Part shown: positions 40,201 to 51,071 of the stretch, piece by piece
Numbering within the stretch: position 1 is the stretch's first letter
Layout of the letters: each line of letters opens with the position of its first letter
Assembly: GCA_018287875.1 (NCBI GenBank)
Contig: JAGVVL010000022.1
Location: forward strand, 248,001-312,000
Source of the DNA: Nigrospora sphaerica
Lineage: Eukaryota > Ascomycota > Sordariomycetes > Amphisphaeriales > Apiosporaceae
DNA length: 64,000 bases
Reading direction: 5' to 3'
Position numbers and translations under genes: made by a program
Notes under the pieces: generated by a model
Database searches by the model: none
Told to the model about the DNA's origin: nothing
What the model saw: only the letters and a program-made list of their open reading frames with translations

Positions 40201-42588
40201 ACATCCAAGGAATTCATGGGCCTAGGATGTCGGATGCACAGACAGGACTTCTACGCCTGGTCGCCAGTCAAGTGAGCCGGAGGGCGAAAACAGCATGCTT
40301 TACCCTACGGAACACCTCACAAGCGAACCACGGCATAGATCCAGTGATCACCAGCCAGTTGCAACTGCTGGAGAGTCAGGGTCAGAAAACACGGGACGAG
40401 CAGCAGAGCGGCCACTCTCAGGCTCACCCGAAGTGTCAGAACCAGCAGGCATCTCGGCGCGCAGGCCGACGAGCTCAACTGGGACACCAGACCGGAGCAT
40501 AGCTCCTCAGAGACTGCATGGTCAGTCTCCAGACCAGAGGATAACTCCTCAGAGACTGCAAGGTCAGACTCCAGAGACGGATCTACAAGAAGAGATCCAT
40601 GACGAAATTATTGTTCGGCCTCTTGACGAAGAGACGGACCAGAGACCGCCTGAGAGCCGCAGAGCAACTAGGGTAGGAGATCCCGAGCCTCACAGCCGAC
40701 GCAACCGGCGAGGAGGAGCTCGAGACTCCAGAGAGAACAGGAAACGGATCAGCAGTCGTTCCTTTCGCTGCTATTCGGGCTCAAGGAGATAACCCAACAA
40801 GAGACTGATCATCTCGATGCTCTCCTAAGCACCTGTCTCGCTAAGGAGGCCACAAACCAAGATGAGGACCTCCTGAGAACCATTTATGCGCGAATATTCG
40901 CGTCAACACGGTCTCAAAGAGCACTTAAGGAGCTAGACGAACCAAGCGGACCGCAGGGCTTCGCACCTCCACCCAAGTCCTGGCGTGAATTAGCTACTCA
41001 CCCCAGAGGAGATCAGTTCAGACAAGCTACCAAGCTCGAGATCGACAAGGCAGTGGCTATGAAAGCCTGGGAGGAGGTTTCAGACGCTCCCTCGCTCTTC
41101 AAGCTGCCCTTGAAATGGGTTTTCACCGATAAATTCGATGAGAACAATAAGCACCTTCGCTGCAAAGCAAGGATCTGCGTGCGAGGAGATAAGCAGATTG
41201 TCACTTCATTAGCCAGCACGTACGCTGCCACGCTAGCCTCGAAGTCCTTCAGGATTATCATGGCCCTAGCAGCCTACTTCGACTGGGAAGTCAGACAGTT
41301 CGACGTTGTTAACGCATTCCTGAACGCACTTTTCGCAGAAAACTCCGAACCAATCTTCGTGGAACATCCACCAGGCTATGAAAGGCCAGGATACTGTCTC
41401 AAGCTAAACAGAGCACTCTATGGACTCAAGGAATCACCTCAACTATGGTTCCGAGACTTCTCGAGCTCACTTCGAAGACTTGGGCTTGTCAGCACACCTG
41501 AGGAACCCTGCCTGTTCTATAACGAGAAACGCACGATCTACGTTGTGTTCTATGTGGACGATTTCCTAGTCTGTTATAGCCCACAAGCTAAAGAGGAGGC
41601 ACTCGCCTTAATCGAAGCCCTCAAGGAGATCTATGAGCTGAAGGACCAAGGATCTGTGGGCTACTACCTAGGGGTCAGGGTCACTCGTAAGAGAAACGAG
41701 GGATTACTCTGGCTCTCGCATGACAGCTATCTTGAGAAGATAGCGAGACGTTTTAACCTCCAGGACGACAAGTCACCAGCGACGCCACTCCCGTCCACAG
41801 CCTTGGAAGCTTATCAAGACACTGCTCCAGCTCACCGAGTTAAAGCTTACCAGGAACGCGTTGGGAGCATCCTCTACAGCGCTATTTTGATCAGGCCGGA
41901 CCTTTCCTTCGCCTGCTCACAGCTATCTCGCTTCCTCACGAATCCAAGTCAACAGCATCTCGAGGCAGCTGACTGGTGCATACGGTACGCGTTTAGCACT
42001 CGATACGTGTCGATACGCTACGGAATGAAGAAACCAGTGCAGTCTATCCCACAGGCGCTAGTTATCTCAACGGATGCTTCATTTGCAGACGATCCGGAGA
42101 CGCGTCGTTCTTCCCAGGGATACCTCATCCAGCTATTCGGAGGACCAGTAGCCTGGAAGGCCAGCCGACAAGCGACAGTTACCACTTCCACCACGGAGGC
42201 AGAGCTTCTGGCGCTCAGCGAGACAGCCAAGGAGACCATGGCACTTCAGAGGCTATTTAGAGACATCCAACTCGTCCTGGACGCGCCTTTCAGCATCTCC
42301 TGCGATAACCAGCAGACGATACGCCTTGTTATCGGCAATCAGGAGAGGGTATCTACGAAGCTAAGGCACGTTGATATACACAACCTCTGGCTCCGCCAAG
42401 AATACTCCAGGGGCTCATTTCAATTGATCTATCTCGCCACAAAGGATATGCCAGCCGACGGACTAACAAAGAATCTACCACGGGCGAAATTTGAGCAATT
42501 TAGAGCGACTCTCAACCTTCAGGACATCCGACAAGCGATTGAGGAAGCAGAGAATGGAAAACAACGCATATGGATTGAAGAATCTTAA
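37212..42588 (+). pseudogene. Copia-1 gag-pol polyprotein, five one-base breaks and a TGA
   Basis: Order: gag start (MSDQTLTKVLLVSKYDW), Cys/His region (HACPCLPRGEKHQW), protease VDSCGSSHIV (the usual DSG is DSC), integrase zinc region (HARAGHLGRDAL...CETCRL) and DDE core (LKDDYSGKLW, HDGEKG, EPNGGSERAGQ), RT (YGLKESPQLWFRDF, catalytic YVDDFLVC), RNase H (STDASFADDPETRRSSQGY, MPADGLTKNL). Breaks near 37,490, 37,850, 39,387, 40,490 and 40,790 each shift the frame as a one-base loss would. A TGA at 39,657-39,659 replaces a probable Trp codon. The RT-RNase H part from about 40,787 to 42,588 is continuous. Confidence 0.9.
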
Positions 42589-42789
42589 AGCATCGTGGAC
42601 AAGATACTACCTGCTGCTAAGAGCAGGGCTTTAGTATCTATAAACGCACCGACCCTGCTTTCCTTTCCTCTGAGCCTCCTTCGTGTGGTACTGCACGCGA
42701 GGAGCGCGCTCCCTGAGCTCCACAATGGGGCCAAGCTCCGCAGGATTGTCGCCGGAAACACTGGAGGAACTGGAGCTCGAGCTCAAGTC

Positions 42790-43567
42790 CTACTTTCTCC
42801 GCTCGCCACGCCTCTCAGGCAGCTTGGTACGCGCACTAGGGCCAGGCGTAGGCGTCTCGGGCGCTGGAGAAGACTCAGAAGGCGGAGGGGAAGAGAGCGG
42901 CGAAGAGCTGTCGGACGCAGGAGCGCTGCGAGGCTCAGGAGAGCCCACGTCGCCTCCAAGAAGCGTGTGGTCATCGGGAAGGCCATGCAGGTCGCGCAAG
43001 CCCTTCACGGTTGCTCTCATGCGACGAATCTGAGGCTTCAAGCCTGTCAGAACAGCCAGCAGGAGAATCAGCAGCAAAAAGGTACTCACACCGTTCTGGA
43101 CCGGGCGGTTCAGCTCACGCAACAGGGAACGAGCAGCTAGGGCAAGCCACTCGGGCACCTCCTCGCACTGATGGTTGTTTAAAGTGCACTCGTAGCACTT
43201 CAAGGCACCTGGCAAGCGAGTATCGTGGCAATGGCCACGAGAATGACGCTCGGCACCACGCAAACAGGGGAGACAGGGTGTGAAGCGCAAGTCACCTTTC
43301 TGGCGCCGCAGAATAGCCATCTCAGCGCGAGACGGGCTGGCGGCCTTGCGAGCCTTGTCCTTGGCCCTGGCGCGCTTAATGAGCTCTCTGGCACGCTTGA
43401 GCTCCTCGGGGTCTATGTCGGACTCGCTGTCCTCGTGATCGCGGCCAGGCTTGCCGCTGCCCTGGAAAGGCGCACGCCCGCCACTGCCCTGGCCAACCGC
43501 TATGAAGCGAAAAGTTAGCAAAATGAGCACCAGAGAACAGGCGAGGTGCGAACAAACCGGCAGACAT
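42790..43567 (-). CDS. Antisense gene of copia-1, Cys-rich and acidic protein
   Basis: Located between pol and the 3' LTR on the opposite strand. Model: exon 1 43,558-43,567 (ATGTCTGCCG), intron 43,500-43,557 (GTTTGT, GCTAAC branch, CATAG), exon 2 to 43,092, intron 43,044-43,091 (GTGTGA to GACAG, 48 nt), exon 3 to 42,790; about 223 aa. The second intron keeps frame, so retention would add a hydrophobic stretch instead. Features: an acidic region (HEDSESDIDPEEL), a Lys/Arg helix, two Cys groups (CLPC...HSRGHC and CYECTLNNHQC) resembling fungal zinc clusters, and a Ser/Pro-rich tail. The block RATVKGL...LLGGDVGSPEP matches the copia-2 antisense protein. Function unknown. Confidence 0.65.
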
Positions 43568-43698
43568 TGCTGATGATACTGGAAAATGGCGAGAAGAAGC
43601 TGGATGGATGGCCTGAAAGGCGAGAGAAGAAGTGCAGAAGACAGTGGGAAGCGCAATGATGATGATAAGGGGAAGAAGAAGCCGGGGGAGGGCTTCCT

Positions 43699-43710
43699 TT
43701 ATACCCTTAA
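43699..43710 (-). promoter_or_regulatory. TATA box of the copia-1 antisense gene
   Basis: GGGTATAAAGGA on the minus strand, about 135 bp upstream of the ATG at 43,567, a normal fungal spacing. Confidence 0.5.
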
Positions 43711-44152
43711 GCCTCTGAGGACACGCCCCATTCGAAGTTGTTCACCGAAGCTGCCAGACTCGCGATGAATCCACCTGGGCAGCGAGTGACGGGACACTGA
43801 CTCACTCAGAAGCAGCGCGAGAGTTTAGACGACTAAGATATCGCTAAGCAACGCGTGCAGTGAAGCAGCACAGCGGCTCTCACCGACGAGAGGAGTCAAG
43901 ATGCGGACGTGCCGCATTCAAAGAGAGGAGTTGTGATTTCGCATGAGTTGCGGCTGCGAGGAGTTCTGACGTGCTATTGATCAGAACAACTCATCGTCTG
44001 ATCTCAATGCGCGGCTGTTACTTACAACAACTCATCGTCCGATCTTAGGGATGATCGCAGCCCGCAAGCGAAAACTCAAAAGGATCGCTTCACAGGACCC
44101 TTACCAAGCGATTTTCAGCCACACCGAGCGGATCGGTTCGGCTGAGGGGGTG

Positions 44153-44342
44153 TGTCGCGAGACGAGCCTATTGTCACTAACAAGCCTACCAGGTCACGTG
44201 ACTTTATGTAAGCTCAAGAGCCTAGCCTGTCAGGCAGGCTACGGAACTACTATATCTACGTCTGGATCCTCAGATAGTTTTCCTTTGTTTTTCCTAATAG
44301 AACAACTAGAATCTCGTTCCTCACGTCCCCTGAAGTGCGACA
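44153..44342 (+). repeat. Copia-1 3' LTR
   Basis: 190 bp, no difference from the 5' LTR seen by eye. Followed by the duplication CCTTG. Just upstream (43,986-44,050) there are two direct repeats of CAACTCATCGTC. Confidence 0.93.
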
Positions 44343-47300
44343 CCTTGGAATCCCGTGGCTTAAGATGCACGACCCACGTGTGGGTTTTGCGAGTCACACG
44401 TTTATATTCGACAGCGAATTCTGTCGCCAGAACTGCAATATGCCAGAGAGACCTATGAAGGTCGTCGCCATGCATGACGTCCCTGCACGAGCCCGTCCGG
44501 AGAACCTGCCGAACCGTCCGGAGGCCTTATCCCGATGGGACGTCGCCCCGATTACCGCTCGCGCCTGCTCAGCGTACCTAAGGAAAGGATACGCCGCGTT
44601 TCCCGTCACCGTCGAAGAGATCGACGAGCACCTATCCCAGAAGGCTGATCCGCCCCTTTCCGAGCAACTCCCGCTAGAACTGCGAGAATTCGAAGATGTG
44701 TTCTCACCGAAAGAAGCAGAGAAACTGCCACCGCATAGAGATCACGATCACGAGATCCGACTGATGGAAGGGAAAATGCCCCCCTTCGGACCCCTATACG
44801 CTATGTCCCGCGAAGAACTGGCCGCACTAAAAGAGTGGCTACAAGAGAATCTTCGAAAGGGGTTTATCCGACCCAGCTCGTCCCCGGCCGCGTCGCCCGT
44901 CCTATTCGTTAAGAAGCCTGGAGGAGGACTCCGTTTCTGTGTCGACTACCGCGCCTTAAACAACATCACTATTAAGGACCGTTACCCGCTGCCCCTAGTT
45001 AAGGAGACCTTAAATAACCTAAAGGGAATGAAGTATTTCTCTAAAGTCGACATTATTGCGGCATTCAACGAGATCAGGGTTAAAGAGGGACAAGAATACC
45101 TGACTGCATTCCGCACCCGTTTTGGCTTATTCGAGTCATTAGTTATGCCTTTCGGACTGACTGGAGCCCCTGCCACATTTCAAAGGTTTATTAACGATAC
45201 CTTACGACACCACCTAGACATCTGCTGCACTGCGTACCTAGACGACATCCTAATTTACAGCCGGACCCGCGAGGAACACGTCGAACACCTACGGAAGGTG
45301 CTTCAAGCATTAAGAGAAGCCGGCTTATTCGCGAAAATGTCGAAGTGCGAATTCTTTAAAACTGAGACCACATTCCTAGGGATGATTGTTGGCCGCGATG
45401 GCCTACGCATGGACCCCGCTAAGATTGAGACAGTTAAGAACTGGGCCACTCCGTCCTGCTTAACCGATGTACAAGCGTTTATCGGCTTTGGGAACTTCTA
45501 CCGCCGGTTCATCCGGGACTTTTCGAAGATTGTCGCCCCGCTAGTTAACCTCACAAGGAAAGGGGTTGAATTCGCTTGGACAGAAGAATGTGAGAACGCA
45601 TTCGTTGCGTTAAAGAACGCGTTCACATCGGCCCCGATCCTGGCTCCCTTCGACTGGGAGAAAGAAGTGATTTTAGAGACCGATGCCTCTGACTATGTCT
45701 CTGCTGGTGTGCTATCACAGTACGGAGACGACGGAATTCTACGCCCAGTTGCCTTCTTCTCAAAAAAGCACTCTTCAATAGAGTGTAACTACGATATTTA
45801 CGATAAGGAACTTCTAGCCATCATTCGTTGCTTCGAAGAATGGCGTCCTGAACTGGAAGGCGCGTTATCGCCGATTAAGGTCATCACCGACCACCGGAAC
45901 CTGGAATACTTCACAACAACAAAGTTGCTAAACCGCCGACAAGCAAGATGGTCTGAATTCTTATCTCGATTTAACTTTAAGATCGTGTACCGACCCGGGA
46001 AGCAAGGGATAAAACCCGACGCCCTAACTAGGAGGTCAGAGGACCTACCTAAAGAGGGGGATGAACGACTGCTACACCAAAGTAGAGTCGTCTTAAAGAA
46101 AGAGAACTTCGAACCGCAAAGGAAATCAGTCCGCTTCGAGGAAAGCCCGACCCGAGCCAACGCCGTAACTAGATCGCAATCCGCTCCTAGCCGTCCCCTA
46201 GAACTAAGCGCCGTCGACCTAGACCCCCAGCCTGCTATTACACCATCTCTACGACAAGAACGCCACGCCCCATTACTGCCGCCAGCTATTCAGAACCTCA
46301 TGACCCGAGGATACGAGTCAGACGAGACTGTTCACTCCATCTTAAAGGCACTGCGCACCGGAAAACCCCGCCACCCCTTAATCTCCCTTGCCGAGTGCGA
46401 GGAACGAGCTGGTATGCTGTACTACCGCGACCGCCTTTATGTCCCTGACTTACCCGAACTCCGCGCTGAACTGACTCGCTCGTACCACGACACTGCCGTG
46501 GCTGGACACTTAAAGAGAGCCCGCACGTACGAGACCCTATCCCGAGACTACTACTGGCCGCGGATGTACGCCTTCGTGGAGCAATGGACTAACAACTGTC
46601 ACACCTGCCGCCGGACCACTTCTTCCCGCGAAGCTAAGCAAGGGGTGCTCCGCCCGCTGCCCGTACCCGAACGAGCATGGCAGGACATTTCGATGGACTT
46701 CGTCGTACACCTACCGAAGAGTGACGGCTACGACGCTATCTTAGTCGTGGTCTGCCGCTTAACGAAGATGAAACACTTCATCGCCTGCCGAGACACCTGT
46801 GGCGCCGACGAGGTCGCGCGCCTATACCTGAATAACGTCTGGAAACTGCACGGCCTACCGAGAACCGTAATCTCCGACCGAGGTCCCCAATTTGTGGGAC
46901 GATTCTGGGGACACCTAACCCACCGACTAGGTATTCAAAGCCTGCTGTCGACTGCCTTTCACCCCGAGACCGAACGAGCGAACTCGTTCCTAGAACAGTA
47001 CCTCCGCGCCCAAGTGTCGTACTTACAAGACGATTGGAGCCGCTGGCTCCCCTTAGCTGAATTCGCGTTAAACAATGCCCTGAATGAGAGCATCAAGACC
47101 ACACCGTTCTTCGCGAACTACGGATTCCACCCGAGAATCGGGTTTGAACCACTGGACCCCGACCGTACCCCTGCAGCCCTAGACGCTGAGCGCGTCGCCC
47201 AGAAGATTCAGGAAGTCCACGAGATGTTGAAGTCGGAGATCTGTTTAGCGCAAGCCCGCCACGAGGAATACGCCAACCGTAAAAGACGCCCCGCCCGCCG

Positions 47301-47451
47301 ATACCAAGTAGGCCAGAAAGTCTGGCTTGACGCCCGAAATATACGGACGAAACGCCCTCAGAAGAAACTCGACTGGAAGCAACTCGGACCCTTCACCATT
47401 ACGAAGGTCGTGAGCCCGTACGCTTATCAGTTAAACCTGCCCCGTCTATGA
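44343..47451 (+). pseudogene. Gypsy pol: RT, RNase H, integrase
   Basis: It resumes the pol frame after copia-1. [25 protein letters not shown] and the catalytic YLDD. RNase [17 protein letters not shown] and the TDHRNLEYF block. Integrase: HHCC zinc finger ([11 protein letters not shown]), then [18 protein letters not shown] and [10 protein letters not shown]. The spacing between the second Asp and the Glu is 31 rather than 35 residues, because the usual TDGQ of this motif is absent, so integrase is probably inactive. The frame ends at 47,451, one base short in a C run of joining the chromodomain frame. Confidence 0.9.
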
Positions 47452-47768
47452 GGAACCACCCGGTATTCCATGTTAGCCTACTCCGTCCTGATCCTGACGA
47501 TCCTGCCCCCGGTCAAGTACAACCACCGCCCCCGCCTATAGAGGTCGACGGCGTCGAAGAGTTCGAAGTCGAAGACATCCTGGATTCCCGTCTGGACAAC
47601 CGAGGCGGAGGCCGAGGCTCCCGCTTAAAATACACCGTGAAGTGGGCTGGATACGACCAACCAACCGAGGAGCCTGCGGAATACGTCGCTAACGCCAGCG
47701 AGGTAGTGGCAAACTTCCATCGGAGATACCCAGAGAAACCGAGACCTACTAACCTACGGAAGGCTTAA
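47452..47768 (+). pseudogene. Gypsy integrase C-terminus with chromodomain
   Basis: [15 protein letters not shown], the conserved end of chromovirus integrase, is followed by a chromodomain ([12 protein letters not shown]...[21 protein letters not shown]). Such domains tether integration to modified histone H3. It lies in another frame from pol. Adding one C to the CCCC at about 47,440 would give the common LPPSMR junction and join them. Confidence 0.88.
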
Positions 47769-47822
47769 CCGTCCGCCCCTCAGAACCGCGTCGATGGAAC
47801 TCCGCCTTGAGGAGGGGAGTAC

Positions 47823-48111
47823 TGTCACGGGGTGGACCGTGACAGGCCGTACCGGCACAGGGCAGCCTCTGAGACATCCTAAACTAGCTACGGATTAGTC
47901 GTCCCGCGATGGAGTTCTGTCAAGACCGCTTAGCACGGACCTCCGTTGGGGATTTAGATAAGAAGTCTGCGACCGAGAAGACTTCAGTTGTAGCTCTTCA
48001 AGCTACGTCCTGTCTACTAGCCTGACCTGTACCGAACAGAATAGGAACCTGGACCTGTAGCATAGAACCTGAATCGACTCCATTGCCTGCCTGCCTGACC
48101 GCGCCTTGACA
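47823..48111 (+). repeat. Gypsy 3' LTR
   Basis: 289 bp, no difference from the 5' LTR seen by eye. Followed by GCTAT (48,112-48,116). Confidence 0.93.
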
Positions 48112-49231
48112 GCTATACTCACCGGCCAGAGACCGGCGGCTTTCCACCCATTCCGGATATTCTGACCGGTAAGACTAGCTAAGCGAGCCTTCTGGTAGCA
48201 GGCAAGAAAATTTCGCTTGCCAACTACCGTTGAGTCCGTTAATTGAGTCAGAAATCCGAGCTCTTTCCGGTACGCCGATTTTAAAGAACTGAAAACGGCT
48301 AAATCGAGAGGTTGGAGGACATGAGAGGTATGAGGGGGCAAAAAGAGAAGGTAAATCCGATGAGAGAAGCATTGAAACATAAAATCAGTTGTTGTATGGC
48401 TACCATGGCCGTCCATAACGAGTAGGCGGTACTCGGAAGGGTCCTCGGGGTGGTATTCGGGATAAAGACCTTCTCGAGCCACTCGAGCGCTGTTTGGTCT
48501 GTGATCCATCCGTTTTCGGTTGCAGTGAACTGCCAGCCTTTGAATTGGCTTAAATTAAGCGGGAACCATTGCTGTTGAACCGTCTTGCCCTTAAAAATGA
48601 CTAAGGGGGGTAGGGCATGTCCTTGAGCGGAGATGCACTCAATGAAGGACGTCCAAGCACGAGATCCAGGCTGTTTCTTTCGGACTGAGCGTTTTTCCGA
48701 ACCTCCAAGTACTAGACCGTTTGATCCAGCACCCTCTAGGAGTCCTGCTTCATCCATGTTGTGGCGGTTAGCCGGCTTCACCCTCTGGATCTCCGGCAGC
48801 TGAAGATATCGGAACCATGGGCGAATTACCTCGACTGAGGCGCCATTGACACGCTGCGAGTCGATAGACCGGCTTTTCTGGACCCGTACAGCTGGGTTCT
48901 TGCGTAGGAAGGCCTGCAGCCACCTCTTTCCGAGTGGCTCGCTGTCGCCTTGAGCCCGAAGGATGCGTTCGGCGAACTCCTTAACTTGGGCGTGTGAAGG
49001 CGGAAGCCCTAGGGCAGCTTGGGTTAGGATCCAGGTTGTAAGTAAATCTTCCTGGACCGGTCTAAGCCTCTGGAAGTCGGAGAAGGCTTCTGATCTTGGT
49101 TGTTGACCCTTAATTCGGTTTTGAAGTGTTGACCTTGGAATCCCATGTTCGATCGCGGCACGCTTAATTGTTTGGCCGCTTAATATAGCTTGAAGCGCTT
49201 GTTGAAGGTCTTCTTCGGAATACTGCTTCAT
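48112..49231 (-). pseudogene. D3 transposase, N-terminal and catalytic part
   Basis: It starts at MKQYSEEDLQQALQAILSG with a psq-type HTH (TIKRAAIEHGIPRSTLQNRI), then a CENP-B-like region, NMDEAGLLEG (Asp 1), LVMDGHGSH (Asp 2) and HTSHVLQPLDLAVFSSLKSAYRK (Asp 3), giving DD35D. The frame shifts near 48,459, where one C is missing from a C run (FIP then EYHPED). It is then cut by the gypsy element after GLWPVSIA. Apart from these the enzyme is complete. Confidence 0.9.
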
Positions 49232-49384
49232 TGTAATAAACAGAGGCTCTATGCGAAATTTAGGATAGATTGGAGCGAACACGGGAGAGAAAAGGGGGAA
49301 AGACGTAGGAGAGTACAAAATCAGGTGGCTGGTTTTTGGGGTGCCCGAAAGTGGGGGGTGCCCGAAAGTGGGTACTTGAACTTA

Positions 49385-49725
49385 GCAGATGCCCAGTTGC
49401 ATTTGTGTTCCCGCTGCATCCGTTGACGAGCTCTTTGGTGGGTGAGCCGCGCCTGCAGTGCGATTGGTTGGGTACGACACCTTCTGTTGAGAGTAGCACT
49501 CTTCCCAGGCCACAATGCCGATACGATAATCACGCGATGGAGTGATGCCTAGAGTACAAGGGTAGGCTAGTGTATCAGGCACCGAAAAGCGCCCAGGAGC
49601 CCGGGTCACCCGTAGGCAATATGTAATGATGATGGCGGTTGTTCCATTAGCGCTTCTCGAGCGGACTGCTCCGGAGCTACAACTGCTTGCTTGTTCGCTA
49701 CCAATCATCGGAGTCATCTGAAAAT
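49385..49725. other. Right flank of transposon D3, unidentified
   Basis: On the D3 target model this should continue the JmjC relic of 34,044-34,187. I cannot align it convincingly with the intact gene. No other gene is seen. Confidence 0.3.
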
Positions 49726-49730
49726 TGTTA

Positions 49731-49917
49731 TGTCGCGCCGTGAGGCCATTCCCAAGGTCGACAACCTATTAGTAGGGTCACGTGAGGAGCTCCACAGGAG
49801 TCTTGGCAAGCTTCAGTATATAGTCTGCCATGTCTGGCATCTTTCCTTGCGTTGGTTTCCTTTAATGAACAACCTTGAAGTCCGTTTCTATCCTGCCAGT
49901 GCCGCTGTGGTGCGACA
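49731..49917 (-). repeat. Solo LTR of copia-2
   Basis: 187 bp, the reverse complement of the copia-2 LTR with one clear substitution (GAGGAGCTCC for GAGAAGCTCC). Flanked by the 5-bp duplication TGTTA (49,726-49,730 and 49,918-49,922). Formed by LTR-LTR recombination of an older insertion. Confidence 0.93.
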
Positions 49918-49922
49918 TGTTA

Positions 49923-50335
49923 TTTATGTACTGAAGTAATTTAGGCTTTCTTAGAAAGCTTGTGGTTAGAAAGTTATGGGTCTTTCAAGGCGCCCCACGC
50001 ACTATCCCGACTCCCTAGTCTCTAAACCTAAAGCCGTCGCATTCTGAACCCACAAATACCCACATTTTAGATAACAACCATTTGTCATATTCCACAAAGG
50101 GATGCTGCTTGAGGCACCCTTTCCACCATACCAGAGGCTTATATCTGAGAGGCTCTCGATGTACGGTCTTTTCTCGATCCGCGGCCTAGGAAGTTTGACG
50201 TATGCGTATAGAGCCTCTAGCCTCAGACATGGGCGACCTCCTCCTACCTCCTGTCATTACTTCCACCGTCACGACTCGCCAATTCCTTAGTGAAACGTTC
50301 CGTAGTCGTGATCAATCCTACCAAATCCAGCTATT
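49923..50335 (+). repeat. Dispersed repeat R3, copy 2
   Basis: It matches 29,971-30,370. It follows the solo LTR duplication directly and ends before a (TTC)n microsatellite at 50,337-50,354. Confidence 0.75.
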
Positions 50336-50460
50336 TTCTTCTTCTTCTTCTTCTTAGTATTATCGCCGTGTTGGGACTATATCCCGCCTCCCAGGGGGCA
50401 TCTGGCGTGCGAGAGTCCATCTATATACAAAGATTGCATTGTGATGTCCCGCATATCTAG

Positions 50461-50689
50461 CCTAGTGGCAACCTGATGTTCGAACCGTATCCGTAGCTCC
50501 TCCGTGCGAGCCCGTTAAAGTTACTCCCATCTATGGGTAAGATAGATGCTTAGACTAATCACTGAGGTAATGACTGTTTAACTAGAAAATCCCTCTGACT
50601 TATATACCAAGTCATTCCCTCATTGATACCGTGGATATGTTGGATAGCTGGCGATCCTACATATCCACCCCTGTGGATAGCTTGGATAG
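50461..50689 (+). repeat. Dispersed repeat R1, left half, interrupted by copia-2
   Basis: It matches 13,601-13,664 and 13,988-14,140. The right half continues at 57,184 beyond copia-2. The last five bases (50,685-50,689, GATAG) are the copia-2 duplication. Confidence 0.75.
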
Positions 50690-50876
50690 TGTCGCACCAC
50701 AGCGGCACTGGCAGGATAGAAACGGACTTCAAGGTTGTTCATTAAAGGAAACCAACGCAAGGAAAGATGCCAGACATGGCAGACTATATACTGAAGCTTG
50801 CCAAGACTCCTGTGGAGCTTCTCACGTGATCCCACTAATAGGTTGTCGACCTTGGGAATGGCCTCACGGCGCGACA
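50690..50876 (-). repeat. Copia-2 3' LTR
   Basis: 187 bp, identical by eye to 56,992-57,178. It contains CTATATACT. Confidence 0.93.
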
Positions 50877-51071
50877 CACCCCCTCAGGAAGCAGTCGGCC
50901 TGCTTCCTGACCTAACCTCGCTAGTTGTAGCTTGTGAGGCATGTCTTCCGCCGTAGATGTCACCGGATCGATTGTTGTCCATTGTCCATTGGAAGCCTGT
51001 TGACGCTGTCTTGTAGCTGCACGCCCGTCCCCGCCGTCGCTTTGGTGCCGGCTCGCCACCTCTTCCGCGCT

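Larger units (their letters stand above)
36872..44342 (+). mobile_element. Copia-1, Ty1/copia retrotransposon, full length
   Basis: 190-bp LTRs (36,872-37,061 and 44,153-44,342) that appear identical, duplication CCTTG, a half-tRNA primer-binding site, gag-pol in the order gag, protease, integrase, RT, RNase H, a polypurine tract GAGGGGG before the 3' LTR, and an extra gene on the minus strand between pol and the 3' LTR. A diverged solo LTR of the family lies at 62,025-62,214. It is 7,471 bp, long for a copia element because of the extra 1.5 kb. Confidence 0.95.
34784..48111 (+). mobile_element. Ty3/gypsy chromovirus, full length, with nested copia-1
   Basis: 289-bp LTRs that look identical (34,784-35,072 and 47,823-48,111, TG...CA), a 5-bp duplication GCTAT, gag with a zinc knuckle, pol with protease, RT, RNase H and integrase, and a chromodomain. 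A polypurine tract GAGGAGGGGA precedes the 3' LTR. Without copia-1 it is about 5.85 kb. It is inserted in the transposase gene of D3. Identical LTRs argue for a recent insertion. Confidence 0.95.
34190..49382 (-). mobile_element. Transposon D3, pogo/Fot-like, split by a chromovirus
   Basis: Perfect 42-bp inverted repeats (34,190-34,231 and 49,341-49,382) flanked by TA. Each repeat holds the motif CCACTTTCGGGCAC twice. Without the nested 13,333 bp (gypsy element plus one duplication) D3 is about 1.86 kb, the same size as D1 and D2. Confidence 0.92.

Noticed and set aside
49385..49725. Continuation of the JmjC relic on the right side of D3
   Set aside because: A few residues (LTHQ, ERQQHF across the junction) fit, but the rest does not align convincingly.
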